The position numbers and the translations under genes were made by a program. The notes below the pieces were generated by a model that was not told where the DNA came from, made no database searches, and saw only the letters and a program-made list of their open reading frames with translations. A stretch of 64,000 nucleotides of DNA from Gemmatimonadota bacterium (lineage in GTDB: Bacteria > Gemmatimonadota > Gemmatimonadetes > Longimicrobiales > Gaopeijiaceae). How positions within the stretch are numbered: position 1 is the stretch's first letter; the number at the start of each line of letters is the position of its first letter. This document shows, piece after piece, positions 29,883 to 40,368 of this stretch. Where the stretch lies: NCBI GenBank assembly GCA_022822325.1, contig JAJEBW010000040.1:1-64000 (forward strand). The letters run 5' to 3'.

Positions 29883-30356
29883 ATGAAATCGACACGACTT
29901 GCACATTCGGCACCGAGTGCGTCCGCGATCCTCGTTGCGGCCGCCATCCTGGCCGGCGTCGGCGCCCTCCCCTTCGACGGCCCCGCTTCTCCGACCCCGC
30001 TGGATTCGGCCCCGCTCGCCACCGGCGCCGACCCGTCCGCCCCGGCCACCGCGCAGGACAGCGTCAGCTTCGCCGAGGACATCCTGCCGATCTTCCGCGC
30101 CCGTTGCGCCGAGTGCCACGGGGCCGAGGACGAGAATGGCGAGGTGCGCACCGAGGTCAGCCTGAATCTGCTCGAATATGAAAGGGTGATGGCCGGCTCC
30201 GAATTCGGCACGGTCATCGAGGCCGGCGACCCCGAGGGCAGCTTCCTCCTGGACATGATCGTCGCCGGCGACATGCCCGAGACGGGCGATCCGGTGCCCG
30301 AGGAAGAGATCGCGCTGATCCGCGCGTGGATCGTGGCGGGGGCACCAAACAACTGA
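29883..30356 (+). CDS. Exported c-type cytochrome-like (planctomycete-type) protein
   Basis: Signal-like N-terminus; 'VSFAEDILPIFRARCAECHGAEDENGE' CxxCH heme motif; 'MPETGDPVPEEEIALIRAWIVAGAPNN'. Confidence 0.85.
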   Translation: MKSTRLAHSAPSASAILVAAAILAGVGALPFDGPASPTPLDSAPLATGADPSAPATAQDSVSFAEDILPIFRARCAECHGAEDENGEVRTEVSLNLLEYERVMAGSEFGTVIEAGDPEGSFLLDMIVAGDMPETGDPVPEEEIALIRAWIVAGAPNN

Positions 30357-30456
30357 TTCCGGGTACGCCGGTGGGATGGGGGCGCGGCGCGGTCCGGCCG
30401 CCCCTCTCGACGGCATGAACACTGATCCGAATCCATCTTCCCCACCGGAGGAACCC

Positions 30457-33400
30457 ATGACGCTGGAACGGCCGCCGTTGCACCCTCGCGGCACCTCTGA
30501 CCGCCGCCCCTTCGCCCCCATCCCTCTTCGCCCCGCACGCGCCTTTCCGGTCTCTGCGCTCCTGGCGAGCCTTGCCCTTGGCGGCTGCGACTTCTTTGGC
30601 CAGGAACCCGACGAGGCGCCGCAGGCCGTCGGCCGGATCGATCGGATTCTGCTTCCGGAGGGCAGATCCGCCGACGTCGATCTCTCGGCGCACTTCCGCG
30701 ATCCCGAGGGCGAGGCGCTGACCTTCAGCGCCAGCTCTTCGACCCCGGACGTCGTCGCCGTCGCGACCGCGGGAAGCATCGCCACCGTCTCGGCGCTCGG
30801 ACCGGGATTCGTGACGGTGGTGGTCACCGCGATGGACCCCTCCGGACAATCCGGCCAGCAGGCCTTCGAGGTCGTCGTACCGGCCACGCCCGTCATTCAG
30901 TTGGCCGCGCCCCACGGCGAGGGCCCCGAGGCCGATGGCGCCAAAATCCCCCTCTCCCTCTCGGCGCCCCCGGCGGTCCCGATCACGGTTCGCTACACCT
31001 TGGGCGCCGACCGCGACGACGAGACTGCGGACGCCGACGAGAGCGACTTCCTGGGCGGCGTGGCGGGATCGCTGGAGATCGCGGCGGGGGCCACCGAGGC
31101 GGCGATCGCGGTGGCATTCGTCGACGACGACGAGATCGAGCCCACCCGCGAGCACTTCACCATCACCCTGGACGACCCCGCTGCGGACGCGGCCTACAAG
31201 CTGGGCGCGGCGATTCGGGGCGCCGGCGCCATTGCGGAAGGCGTGTGCGACCGGACGCCGGAGGTGCGAGACGCGATCCTCGAAGGGATCGAAATGGACG
31301 ATTGCGCGGCGCCCCGGGACGAGTCTCTCCGCGAGATTCCCTTTCTGCTCGTCACCTCCGGGGAAAACTCGTCGGGCTGGCGCGAGGACGCGGAAATTTT
31401 GCCGCCCGCGATCTGCGACGCCGAATCCATTCATTCTCCCAGAGCGACCTCGGGCTGGACGTTGCCGGGAGCGACCGACCCCTGCGCCGAACCGAGCGAC
31501 CCTTCCCATGACATCCACCCGCCCCGGGCGCGCGCCGCGACCTCGGGCGCGACCACCCTCAAGCCGAAGGACTTCGCCGGACTCGACAACCTCTTCCTCC
31601 TGGCGATCGTCGACACCGAGATCGAAACGCTTCCGCCGGAGATCTTTTCGGGGCTGGGCAGTCTCTTTCAGCTCGCCCTGGTGAGGAACCGCCTCGCCAC
31701 CCTGCCTGCGGGAATCTTCGACGATCAGTCATCGCTCTACTCGCTGGTTCTGCAATCGAACCAACTGACCGACCTCCCCGACGGAGTTTTTTCGGGGCTG
31801 GAGTCCCTGGGGCAACTCCTCCTCGACTTCAACCAACTCACCCGCATTCCCGCGGAAGTCGGCGCCCTTGCCAGCCTGGAGGACTTCTCGGTCAGCTCCA
31901 ACCGGCTGTCCGCACTCCCCGCCCAGGGACCGCCCGCGCTGGTTTCGCTCCATCTGGGCGACAACGAATTCGCCGAAATTCCCGCCGGATGGCTGACCGC
32001 AAGCGAGACGCTGGCCGAGGTCTATCTGCAGGACAACCGGATCGCGGCCCTGCCCGCGCAACCCTTCCCCTCCCTGCCCAACCTTCGCACCCTCTTTCTC
32101 TACAACAACGAAATCGACGGAATCCGGCCGGGAACATTCGCGAATCTTCCCTCGCTCGCGCACCTGATCCTTGCGGGAAACCGGATTGAAGCGATTCCGC
32201 CGGACGCCTTCGCCAACCTCGACAGCCTGGAGTGGCTGGCGTTGAGCGACAACCGGATCGCGGCGCTGCCGAACGACGCCCTCGAGGGACTTGCATCGCT
32301 GAGGCGGCTCTGGCTGTCGCAGAACCCGATCGCCGAGCTGCAAGCCGGAACCTTCGGAGGACTGTCGGAGCTCGAGCTTCTGTCGCTGGCGAGCACCGAA
32401 CTCACCGAACTCGACGACGAACTCTTCGCCGACCTGGACAGCCTCGAGATTCTCTTCCTCAACGAAGGCGAACTGACCGCGCTTCCCCCCGGCCTTCTGC
32501 GGCGCCTTCCATCGCTGGAGAGACTTGAGGCGCCGGAAAACCGCATTGCGCAGCTCCCGGAGGGCTTCTTCATCGGCCATCCGGGGCTCCGCGCGCTGGA
32601 CCTTTCGGACAATCCCGGAGCGCCCTTCCCGCTGAATGTAATGGTTGCGCGCTCGGACACCGCCGAGATCCTCGCGCCGGGGCCGGGCCGGATCTCCGCG
32701 CGGATCCCGACGGGCGCACCCTTCAATCTGAAGCTCCCGTTGGCGGTGCACGGGGGCCGGAGCACCGCCGGATCCCTGCGACTTCTCGCGGGAGAAGAGA
32801 CCTCGAACGAGGCGACGGTGGAGCGGACGATGGGCGAGGCCGGTACCCAGGTGAGCGCCGGACCCCCGCCGCGCATTCCCTCGGGCTTCACGGGGATCTC
32901 CCTCGAAGTCGGCGATCCGATCGTCCTCTTCGGCAAGCTGGACAACCACGCCCCGGTCGCGTTGCGCGAGATTCCGAATCACCGGCTGCGGATGGGCGGC
33001 GACGGGTACGCCTTCGACGGTTCCCCCCACTTCCGCGACATCGACGGCGACGAGCTGACCTTCACCTTCCATCTCTCGAACCCGGACGTGGCCTCCGTTG
33101 CGCAGCTCGCCTCGCAGGTCGCGCTCGAGCCCACCCAACCGGGCAACACGCAGGTCACGATCACCGCCACCGATCCCGGCGGACTGAGCGCCAGCCTCTC
33201 CTTCACGGTCCTGGTGCGCGGATTCATCCCCGGCGCCTACGACATGGATCTGATCATGGTGGATTCGATGAGCGCCGAGCTGGAGGCCATCTTCGAGAGC
33301 GCCGCCGAGTGGTGGATGACCATTCTGCGCGACACCGAGCTTCCCGATGTGCCGACGGGCGAGCTCTCCCGGCTGGGGTGCGCCGGAATCTCGTCCGAGA

Positions 33401-34086
33401 CGACCATTGCCAGCGTCGACGAATTGGTGATCGTCGTCGCGACGCCGGAGATCGACGGCCGCGGGGGCGCGCTCGCCGGGGCCACCTTCTGCGCTCTCCG
33501 CGAGGAGTCGATGCTGCCCTTCATGGGGGTGATTCAGTTCGATCTTGACGATCTGAATTGGCTCATGGAGGAGGGGCAGGCGGACGAGGTCGAGGAGATC
33601 GTCCTCCACGAGATGGGCCATGTGCTCGGGATCGGCACCCTCTGGGATGTCTTCGATCTGCTTCGCGATCCGTCGCTCGGAGGCCCGGCGGACGCCGACA
33701 CGCACTACGCGGGGCCGCTGGCCGTCGCCGCCTTCGACGAAGCGGGCGGAGTGGAATACGAGGGGGGCAAGGTTCCGGTCGAGAACGAGGCCGGGCCGGG
33801 ATCGGGCGATTCGCACTGGCGACAATCGGTGATGGTGACCGAGCTGATGACGCCCTACGCCTCGATCGGCGTGACCGACGAGCTGAGCGCGATCACGATC
33901 CAGTCGCTGGCCGATCTGGGCTACCGGGTGGACGTCGGTTTGGCCGACCCGTACAGGCTTCCCGGCGTTGCGGCGGGGGCGCTGGCCGGCGTCGAGCGGA
34001 TTTCGCTGGCGAACGACGTGTTGCGCACGCCGGTGATTGTGGTGGACGAGAATGGGCGCGTCGTCGGCATCGCGAGGAGGAATTGA
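30457..34086 (+). CDS. Secreted LRR + Ig/cadherin-like lipoprotein with C-terminal M8 (leishmanolysin-like) metalloprotease motif
   Basis: Lipobox 'ASLALGGCDFF'; LRRs 'LPDGVFSGLESLGQLLLDFNQLTRIPAEV'; Calx-beta-like segment; 'VLHEMGHVLGIGTLWD'. Confidence 0.88.
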   Translation: MTLERPPLHPRGTSDRRPFAPIPLRPARAFPVSALLASLALGGCDFFGQEPDEAPQAVGRIDRILLPEGRSADVDLSAHFRDPEGEALTFSASSSTPDVVAVATAGSIATVSALGPGFVTVVVTAMDPSGQSGQQAFEVVVPATPVIQLAAPHGEGPEADGAKIPLSLSAPPAVPITVRYTLGADRDDETADADESDFLGGVAGSLEIAAGATEAAIAVAFVDDDEIEPTREHFTITLDDPAADAAYKLGAAIRGAGAIAEGVCDRTPEVRDAILEGIEMDDCAAPRDESLREIPFLLVTSGENSSGWREDAEILPPAICDAESIHSPRATSGWTLPGATDPCAEPSDPSHDIHPPRARAATSGATTLKPKDFAGLDNLFLLAIVDTEIETLPPEIFSGLGSLFQLALVRNRLATLPAGIFDDQSSLYSLVLQSNQLTDLPDGVFSGLESLGQLLLDFNQLTRIPAEVGALASLEDFSVSSNRLSALPAQGPPALVSLHLGDNEFAEIPAGWLTASETLAEVYLQDNRIAALPAQPFPSLPNLRTLFLYNNEIDGIRPGTFANLPSLAHLILAGNRIEAIPPDAFANLDSLEWLALSDNRIAALPNDALEGLASLRRLWLSQNPIAELQAGTFGGLSELELLSLASTELTELDDELFADLDSLEILFLNEGELTALPPGLLRRLPSLERLEAPENRIAQLPEGFFIGHPGLRALDLSDNPGAPFPLNVMVARSDTAEILAPGPGRISARIPTGAPFNLKLPLAVHGGRSTAGSLRLLAGEETSNEATVERTMGEAGTQVSAGPPPRIPSGFTGISLEVGDPIVLFGKLDNHAPVALREIPNHRLRMGGDGYAFDGSPHFRDIDGDELTFTFHLSNPDVASVAQLASQVALEPTQPGNTQVTITATDPGGLSASLSFTVLVRGFIPGAYDMDLIMVDSMSAELEAIFESAAEWWMTILRDTELPDVPTGELSRLGCAGISSETTIASVDELVIVVATPEIDGRGGALAGATFCALREESMLPFMGVIQFDLDDLNWLMEEGQADEVEEIVLHEMGHVLGIGTLWDVFDLLRDPSLGGPADADTHYAGPLAVAAFDEAGGVEYEGGKVPVENEAGPGSGDSHWRQSVMVTELMTPYASIGVTDELSAITIQSLADLGYRVDVGLADPYRLPGVAAGALAGVERISLANDVLRTPVIVVDENGRVVGIARRN

Positions 34087-34089
34087 ACC

Positions 34090-35547
34090 ATGGCAAAGCA
34101 TCGACTTCACGATGGTCGCCCCGGCGAGAATCGGCCGGACGCCGATCGGCGGGCGAATCGTCCTGGCGACGGTCGCATTCGCGACAATCCTCGGGCGGGG
34201 GGAGTTGGCCTGCGGCTGGCTCCGGCGGCTCTGGTCCCGGTCGTTCTCTGGCTCGCGGTCTGCGACTCGATGGCCCCGAATCGTCCGCCGGAGGTGGTGG
34301 GCGCCGCCTCGGTCCGCATCGAGGCCGATCTGCTCGATCCGCCCACCACCTTGAGCGAGAATGCGGCCGCCCGGTTCTCCGATCCCGACGGCGATCCGCT
34401 GACCCTTTCGGTGCGGTCCAGCAACCCGGAGGCGGTGACGGCCAGTCTGTCGGAGGGGATTCTGACGATCGCCGCCATTGCGGTCGGCGACGCGGCGGTC
34501 ATCGTGATCGCGACGGATCCGGGCGGACTCTACGCCGCGTGGAGCGTTCAGGTCTCGGTGCGGCTGCCCAATCGTCCTCCCCTTGCGATCGGGACCATTC
34601 CACCGGCCTCCGTCGTGGAGGACGCGCCGCTGGAGCTGGATGTGGTCTGGCACTTCCGCGATCCCGACGGCGACCCGCTCGCCTACTCGGCCGCGGCCAG
34701 CGATACGGGAATCGTGGAGATCGCCACCACAGGCAGTCTGATCACCCTTGCGGCCATCGCGACGGGCGCCACGACCCTCACCCTGACCGCCACCGATCCG
34801 GATGGCCTCTCTGCAAGCCACGAGATCGCGGTGCGGGCGGAGGCGGGGGCTCCGGGTTTTCGCGACGACTTCGACGACGCCGATCATCCGGGCTGGGAGC
34901 TTGGGAACGCCGACGCCCAGGTGGCGGACGGCGTGTTGCGGTGGACGAATGTTGCGGCCGGGCAACCGGGGCGGCTCGTGCGCGGGGCGACGCGCACCCT
35001 CGCCGACTGGCAGGCCAAACTTCGGATCGGCCGGGTCCAGGAGAATGCGGTCGTGCGCCTGGTCGTTCACACCGAAGACCGGATCATGCCCTCGCTCGGA
35101 GCGGAGATCGGCTCCGGGGTCGCGCTCGGCGGCAGGGACACCAATGCGCGCCTGGTCGGGCTCATCGATCTGGGCGGCACCCCCACCTGGGCCTCTCTTG
35201 CGGCCAGCGAATGGGAGACCCTCGACGACGGCGCCGGCGAGTTCGCCGAGATCACCGTCGCGATGCGCGACCGGCGTCTCAGCCTGGAGGCGGGCCGCTG
35301 GACGGTGGCCATGGATCTGGGCACGGTCCTGGGCGCTCCGCCCGAAGTCGGCGTCTTCACGGGTTTGGAGCTCTGGATTGTGCCGCTGGACTCAACCGCC
35401 ACCGAGCGGGGCGGTCTGGTCGACTGGATCGAGGTCGGCGGCGCCCTGGCAGGCGATTCCCCCGAGGCGTCCCGGGCGACATGGACGATGTCGGCGCAGG
35501 TGGAACCATGGCGGCCCTCCGCCCATGCCCGGCGCGAAGGTCGGTGA
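34090..35547 (+). CDS. Exported protein with repeated Ig/cadherin-like domains and C-terminal jelly-roll-like domain
   Basis: Repeats 'RFSDPDGDPLTLSVRSSNPEAV...' and 'HFRDPDGDPLAYSAAASDTGIVEI...LTLTATDPDGLSASHEI' match the domain in the preceding gene. Confidence 0.75.
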   Translation: MAKHRLHDGRPGENRPDADRRANRPGDGRIRDNPRAGGVGLRLAPAALVPVVLWLAVCDSMAPNRPPEVVGAASVRIEADLLDPPTTLSENAAARFSDPDGDPLTLSVRSSNPEAVTASLSEGILTIAAIAVGDAAVIVIATDPGGLYAAWSVQVSVRLPNRPPLAIGTIPPASVVEDAPLELDVVWHFRDPDGDPLAYSAAASDTGIVEIATTGSLITLAAIATGATTLTLTATDPDGLSASHEIAVRAEAGAPGFRDDFDDADHPGWELGNADAQVADGVLRWTNVAAGQPGRLVRGATRTLADWQAKLRIGRVQENAVVRLVVHTEDRIMPSLGAEIGSGVALGGRDTNARLVGLIDLGGTPTWASLAASEWETLDDGAGEFAEITVAMRDRRLSLEAGRWTVAMDLGTVLGAPPEVGVFTGLELWIVPLDSTATERGGLVDWIEVGGALAGDSPEASRATWTMSAQVEPWRPSAHARREGR

Positions 35548-35744
35548 ACCCGGCGCGAAGCCCCGGTCGTCGAGCGCGGGCAACGGCGTCCAGGTTGGGT
35601 TCGGGCACCACAGTTCCCCGCGCTGGTTTTTCGCGTGCATGGGCGTCGTGATCGAGCCCATCAATGGCCAGCGATGCGTTGCGGTGAAGGACCGCGCGGG
35701 TGAGGGTCTCGTCGGGGGCGGGCAAGCCGCGGCCCGGAGGGGAA

Positions 35745-36581
35745 TCAGTTGCGGCGGCGGGAGGCGATCTCGCGCTTCAACTCGTCGAGGGTGACGATTC
35801 GATCTTCTCCCGCCTCGTCGCGGAGCGCAATCGTCTCCTGGAAGATGTTCACCTTGCGGACCAGTTCGGCGCCGCGCCGGGTGCGAATGCGGCGTCCCTC
35901 GCGCGGAAAGCGCCGCCGGGCCTCGACATAGCTGGTGTGTTCGTACATGAGGCAGCACATCAGGCGGCCGCAGCAGCCGGAGATCTGGGACGGATTCAGC
36001 GACAGACGCTGGTCCTTGGCGAGTTGAAGACTGACGGGACGGAGCTCGGGGAGCCAGGTGGAGCAACAGAGTTCGCGGCCGCACCGCCCCACCCCGCCCA
36101 GCATGGCCGCCTCGTCGCGCACCCCGATGTGCCTGAGCTCGATGCGGGTGCGGAAGGTGCGGGCGAGATCGCGCACCAGCGCCCGAAAGTCCACCCGCTT
36201 CTCGGCGGTGAAATAGACGATGAGCTTCTTGCGGTCGAACTGCCATTCGGTCTCGGTGACCTTCATGCGGAGGCCGTGGCGGGCGACCCGTTTGCGCGTT
36301 TCGGTGCGGGCGCGGCGTTCGTCCTCGGTGCGGTGGCGCGCGCGGCGAACCTCGTCGGCGTTGGCGTGGCGCAGAACGCGGAGCGAGGGAGTGGGGGTGG
36401 CGCATCCGCCCGACGAGGAACATTTGCGCTCGGCGATGTTCCCGGTCGCGGTGACCTGTCCCAGATCCTCGCCCCGGTCCGCCTGCACGATCACATGGTC
36501 GCCCGGCGCGAGCTCGAGGGTGTCGTAGCGGTAGTATTCGCGGCGCGTTCCCTTGAAGCCGACCTCGGCGAACCCGACCAC
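35745..36581 (-). CDS. PSP1/RicT (YaaT)-like protein
   Basis: 'VGRCGRELCCSTWL', 'NPSQISGCCGRLMCCLMYE', 'KKLIVYFTAEKRVDFRALVRDLA'. Confidence 0.92.
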   Translation of the reverse strand: MVGFAEVGFKGTRREYYRYDTLELAPGDHVIVQADRGEDLGQVTATGNIAERKCSSSGGCATPTPSLRVLRHANADEVRRARHRTEDERRARTETRKRVARHGLRMKVTETEWQFDRKKLIVYFTAEKRVDFRALVRDLARTFRTRIELRHIGVRDEAAMLGGVGRCGRELCCSTWLPELRPVSLQLAKDQRLSLNPSQISGCCGRLMCCLMYEHTSYVEARRRFPREGRRIRTRRGAELVRKVNIFQETIALRDEAGEDRIVTLDELKREIASRRRN

Positions 36582-36582
36582 C

Positions 36583-37560
36583 CTACCCTTCCCCGCCCTC
36601 GATCCAGGCTCCCATCGCCTCGTACTTCGCCCACCGCTCCCGCACCAGGGCGTCGGTCTCCTTCGCTTCCAGCTCCTTCAGGTGGCGGACGAGAGCATCG
36701 GCCACCCGGCGCATCGTGGCCACTCCGTCGGCATGCGCACCGCCGGTCGGTTCGCCGATCACCTCGTCGGCCACGCCCAACCGCAGCAGATCGGAGGAGG
36801 TCAGGCGCAGCGCGCGGGCGGCTTCGGCGCGTTTCTCGGCCGAGCGCCAGAGAATCGCCGCGCAACCCTCCGGCGAGATCACCGAATAGACGGAGTGCTC
36901 CAGAAGCAGGATGCGGTCGGTGACGCCCAGCGCCAGCGCGCCCCCCGATCCCCCTTCGCCGATGACCACCGATATGGTGGGAACCCGCAACCGCGCCATC
37001 TCGCGCAGATTGGTGGCGATCGCCTCGGCCTGGCCGCGCTCCTCGGCCCCGAACCCGGGATAGGCGCCGGGCGTGTCGATCAGGGTGATGACCGGCTTGC
37101 CGAACTTGTCCGCCATCCTCATGAGACGCAGTGCCTTGCGGTAGCCCTCGGGGTGGGGCATGCCGAAGTTGCGGCGCAGATTCTCCTTCATGTCGCGGCC
37201 CTTCTGGTGGCCGATCACCATCACCGAGCGCTCGTCCAGCCGCGCCCATCCCCCCACGATCGCCTGGTCGTCGCGGTAGCGCCGGTCGCCCTTGAGCTCC
37301 ATGAAGTCGGTGAAGACCGCGCCGATGTAGTCGAGGGTGTAGGGGCGGCGGGGGTGGCGCGCAACCTGAACCTGTTCCATCGGATCAAGATTGCGGTAGG
37401 TCTCCTCGCGCAGAACGTCGAGTTTGGCGGTCAGGACGCGCAGTTCGTCGGCCACATCCATTCCGCGCCTGCCGGCCATCTCGCGCAGCCGGGCGATCTG
37501 GGCCTCGATCTCGACGATATCGCGCTCGAAAGCGAAGTGGGCGGCCGAAGAGGTGGACAC
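36583..37560 (-). CDS. accA: Acetyl-CoA carboxylase carboxyltransferase subunit alpha
   Basis: 'RHPRRPYTLDYIGAVFTDFMELKGDRRYRDDQAIVGGWARL', 'TLIDTPGAYPGFGAEERGQAEAIATNL', 'SPEGCAAILWR'; GTG start. Confidence 0.95.
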   Translation of the reverse strand: MSTSSAAHFAFERDIVEIEAQIARLREMAGRRGMDVADELRVLTAKLDVLREETYRNLDPMEQVQVARHPRRPYTLDYIGAVFTDFMELKGDRRYRDDQAIVGGWARLDERSVMVIGHQKGRDMKENLRRNFGMPHPEGYRKALRLMRMADKFGKPVITLIDTPGAYPGFGAEERGQAEAIATNLREMARLRVPTISVVIGEGGSGGALALGVTDRILLLEHSVYSVISPEGCAAILWRSAEKRAEAARALRLTSSDLLRLGVADEVIGEPTGGAHADGVATMRRVADALVRHLKELEAKETDALVRERWAKYEAMGAWIEGGEG

Positions 37561-37563
37561 GAC

Positions 37564-37655
37564 GGGGGCTCCTGGGGCGGGGATTTGGGGGGTGGTCGTG
37601 GGTTGGGGCGGCGGATTGGGGGACGGGGGGACGGGAGGGGTTTGGGGATGGGGAA
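37564..37655. promoter_or_regulatory. G-tract-rich leader upstream of accA
   Basis: + strand carries many G(4-6) runs; minus-strand leader C-rich with AGGAG just upstream of the GTG start. Confidence 0.4.
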
Positions 37656-37758
37656 TCTAGCATGGATTGCGGGCGCGTCAACAAGGTGTTCTCATCGTGG
37701 TTGTCCCTGTCCGCTTCGCACCCGGCGGGAAATGCCCGCCTGACGGAAAGGAGTCCGA

Positions 37759-38841
37759 GTGTACAGGACGTGCATGTATTGCAAGAAGTCGCTCGGCGCC
37801 AACGAAGTCGTGGAGGAATTCCCGGTGGGGCGCCGCCTCGCCTTCGATCCGGCGAAGGGGCGGCTTTGGGTCGTGTGCCGCAGGTGCGACCGCTGGAATC
37901 TGACGCCGTTGGAGGAGCGCTGGGAGGCCGTCGAGCGTTGCGAACGGCTCTTCCGCGACACCCGCGTCCGTCATTCGACCGGGAACATCGGGCTGGCAAG
38001 ACTTCCCGAAGGACTGGAGCTGGTGAGGATTGGAAGGCCATTGCGACCCGAGTTCTCGGCGTGGCGGTACGGGGACCGGTTGGGAAGCCGGCGGAGGCGG
38101 CGGATTGCGACCTATGCAACCGTGGGCGGGGCATTCGCGGGGGCCATCGCATTCGCCGGGGCCACCGGAGGACTCGGAGCGGCCCTGTCCGTCTTTGGCT
38201 ACCACGCCTTCTACCATTATCTGCCCGTTACCCGCTTTCGCCCGTCGGACGGGCGGTTGCGGCGATTGAATCACATCGCCGCCGGAACGACGGTGGTCGA
38301 CCGGATCGATGGCAAGCTCTGGACAAGAACATCCAGGGGGATTCTCCCGCCAAACTGGGTCAGGCACGAGTGGTTCGAAGGCGATGACGCGCATCGTGCC
38401 CTGAACGCGGTCATGCCGTGGGTCAACACCCTGAGCGGAAGGCAGGCGACCGTGCAGTCGGCGGTTGCGGAGATCGAGTCACAGGGTCATGCGGAGCGTT
38501 TTGTGACCGAAGTGATCAGCCGAAAGGAATCCCGAAGCCTGAAGGACGGTTGCCTCCTCGCGGGCCTGCCCAAATCCACGCGCCTCGCCTTCGAGATGGC
38601 CCTCCACGAAGAAGACGAACGGCGCGCGCTCGAGGGCGAACTCCGGCGGTTGGAGCGGGCCTGGCGGGAGGCGGAGGAGATTGCGGCGATCGCCGACAAC
38701 CTGCTGCTGCCCCGCCGGGCGCGAAGAATCGATCGCTTGCGGCGACGCCATGCCGGCCGCGACGCCGATGAGCGGAACCCGGCCGCCGTGCGTTACAATC
38801 AGGATGCCCGTGAAGGCGCCGACGACGGAAACGGTAGCTGA
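37759..38841 (+). CDS. Uncharacterised membrane protein with N-terminal zinc-ribbon
   Basis: 'CMYCKKSL..' and 'LWVVCRRCDRWNLTPLEERWEAVERCE' CxxC pairs; hydrophobic 'ATVGGAFAGAIAFAGATGGLGAALSVFGY'. Confidence 0.7.
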   Translation: MYRTCMYCKKSLGANEVVEEFPVGRRLAFDPAKGRLWVVCRRCDRWNLTPLEERWEAVERCERLFRDTRVRHSTGNIGLARLPEGLELVRIGRPLRPEFSAWRYGDRLGSRRRRRIATYATVGGAFAGAIAFAGATGGLGAALSVFGYHAFYHYLPVTRFRPSDGRLRRLNHIAAGTTVVDRIDGKLWTRTSRGILPPNWVRHEWFEGDDAHRALNAVMPWVNTLSGRQATVQSAVAEIESQGHAERFVTEVISRKESRSLKDGCLLAGLPKSTRLAFEMALHEEDERRALEGELRRLERAWREAEEIAAIADNLLLPRRARRIDRLRRRHAGRDADERNPAAVRYNQDAREGADDGNGS

Positions 38842-38956
38842 CCCATCGAGACCCCGGCCGACCGGGGCGCCGCATCGCGGTCTCGAACCGGCGTCCCGGT
38901 CCGCCCGGACAACCGACCCGCGCGACCCAACAGTCCCAGGAAGGGTGCAACCCAGG

Positions 38957-40312
38957 ATGACACGGCCCATGCAGACCAGTATTCACGCGATCCGCAACGC
39001 AATCCGCAACTCGCTCCGCATTCCCGCAGCCCCGCCGATCGCCGCCGCGGCCTCGCTGGCTTCGATCGCACTTCACGCGCCGGTCGCCGCCCAGGACCGG
39101 CCGCTCTCCGAAGACTTCGCCGAGATCTGCCGAATCGGAGGGACGACCGCTGCGGAGTGGGCCTTCTTCGAGGGCGAGTCGTCGATCGGCTTCGACGCCG
39201 CCGGCAATCTGCACATACTCGACGACGGCGCCGGACGGATCGTGGTGGCCGATTCGCAGTGCGAGCTGGTCCGCACCGTCGGGCGCAAGGGCGAGGGCCC
39301 CGGCGAGTTCAACCAGGCAACGCTGCTCGCGGTGTGGCGCGACGGTCGCGTCGCCGTGATGGACCTGGGTCATTCGGCCTACCAGGTCTTTGGCTCCGGA
39401 GGCGAGTTCGAGCGCTTCGTGCGGATGGGGACCGGCCAGGGTCCGATCGCCATATTTAGCGGCATGAGACGGGCAATTCGGGCCGAGCCGGGGGGTGAAG
39501 CCCTGATTGCGCAAGGACCGCCCGCGGCGGCGCAGAGAATGTCGGCGATACTGGCGCAACAGTTTGGAGGCGGCGGCCAGGAGGCAGGCGTGGACGACCG
39601 TGGACTGGAGCGGCTCGCGCTTGCGGGCGATGTCGTTTCGGCCACTCCGGTTCTGCAGGGCTGGCAGCCGACGCGCGAGGCTGCGGACGAGTTGAATCCC
39701 GCGGACATGACCAATCCCACTGCGTTGATCGGGAACATGATGGACGGCCAGTACGGCTTCGAGCCCGGATTTCACTGGGACCTGCTCCCCGACGGCACGA
39801 TCGTCTGGTCCGATTCGACCGCCTACGCCATCAAGTTCGCGTCTCCCGGAGGACCGGTCAGCGATGTGGTGGAACGCCCCTTCGCGCCGGAACCGGTCAC
39901 CGAGCCAATCCGGCAGCAGTTGATCGAACGAAGCCTCGTCGAGATGGAGGAGGCGTTGGGCGATCCACAGGGGGCCGGGGAAATGGCTGCGGCGCTGATG
40001 CCGGGAATGATGGCCACGATGCGCAAATCGGTCGAAGAGATGAAGTTTCGCGACGAGGTGCCTGTCGTGCGCCGCCTGAAGGCGAGCTGGAATGGGGGGC
40101 TCTGGGTGCAGCGGCGCGGCGAGGAGCCCTGGGACGACGACGGACCCATTGACGTCTTTGGTCCCGAACGCAACTATGTGGGGACTTTCGACGCGACCAA
40201 TGCCAGGATCCCGGCCGCCTTCGGTCCCGACGGCGTGGTGGCCTACTGGGAGTTCGACGAGCTCGACGTGCCGACGATTGTGCTGATGCGGTTGCCGGAG
40301 GAGGTGCGCTGA
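38957..40312 (+). CDS. Exported 6-bladed beta-propeller-type protein
   Basis: Signal peptide ending 'APVAAQ'; 'SSIGFDAAGNLHILDDGAGRIVVADSQCELVRTVGRKGEGPGEF'. Confidence 0.8.
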   Translation: MTRPMQTSIHAIRNAIRNSLRIPAAPPIAAAASLASIALHAPVAAQDRPLSEDFAEICRIGGTTAAEWAFFEGESSIGFDAAGNLHILDDGAGRIVVADSQCELVRTVGRKGEGPGEFNQATLLAVWRDGRVAVMDLGHSAYQVFGSGGEFERFVRMGTGQGPIAIFSGMRRAIRAEPGGEALIAQGPPAAAQRMSAILAQQFGGGGQEAGVDDRGLERLALAGDVVSATPVLQGWQPTREAADELNPADMTNPTALIGNMMDGQYGFEPGFHWDLLPDGTIVWSDSTAYAIKFASPGGPVSDVVERPFAPEPVTEPIRQQLIERSLVEMEEALGDPQGAGEMAAALMPGMMATMRKSVEEMKFRDEVPVVRRLKASWNGGLWVQRRGEEPWDDDGPIDVFGPERNYVGTFDATNARIPAAFGPDGVVAYWEFDELDVPTIVLMRLPEEVR

Positions 40313-40368
40313 GGCGCGGGCATCGACGACGCCACCTCGCCGGTGCGGCAAGGGCGCGAGAGAAGGAC

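Noticed and set aside
31729-35070. 1113-aa minus-strand ORF
   Set aside because: Antisense of the LRR/M8 protein and its neighbour; composition is Arg/Gly/His mirror-like
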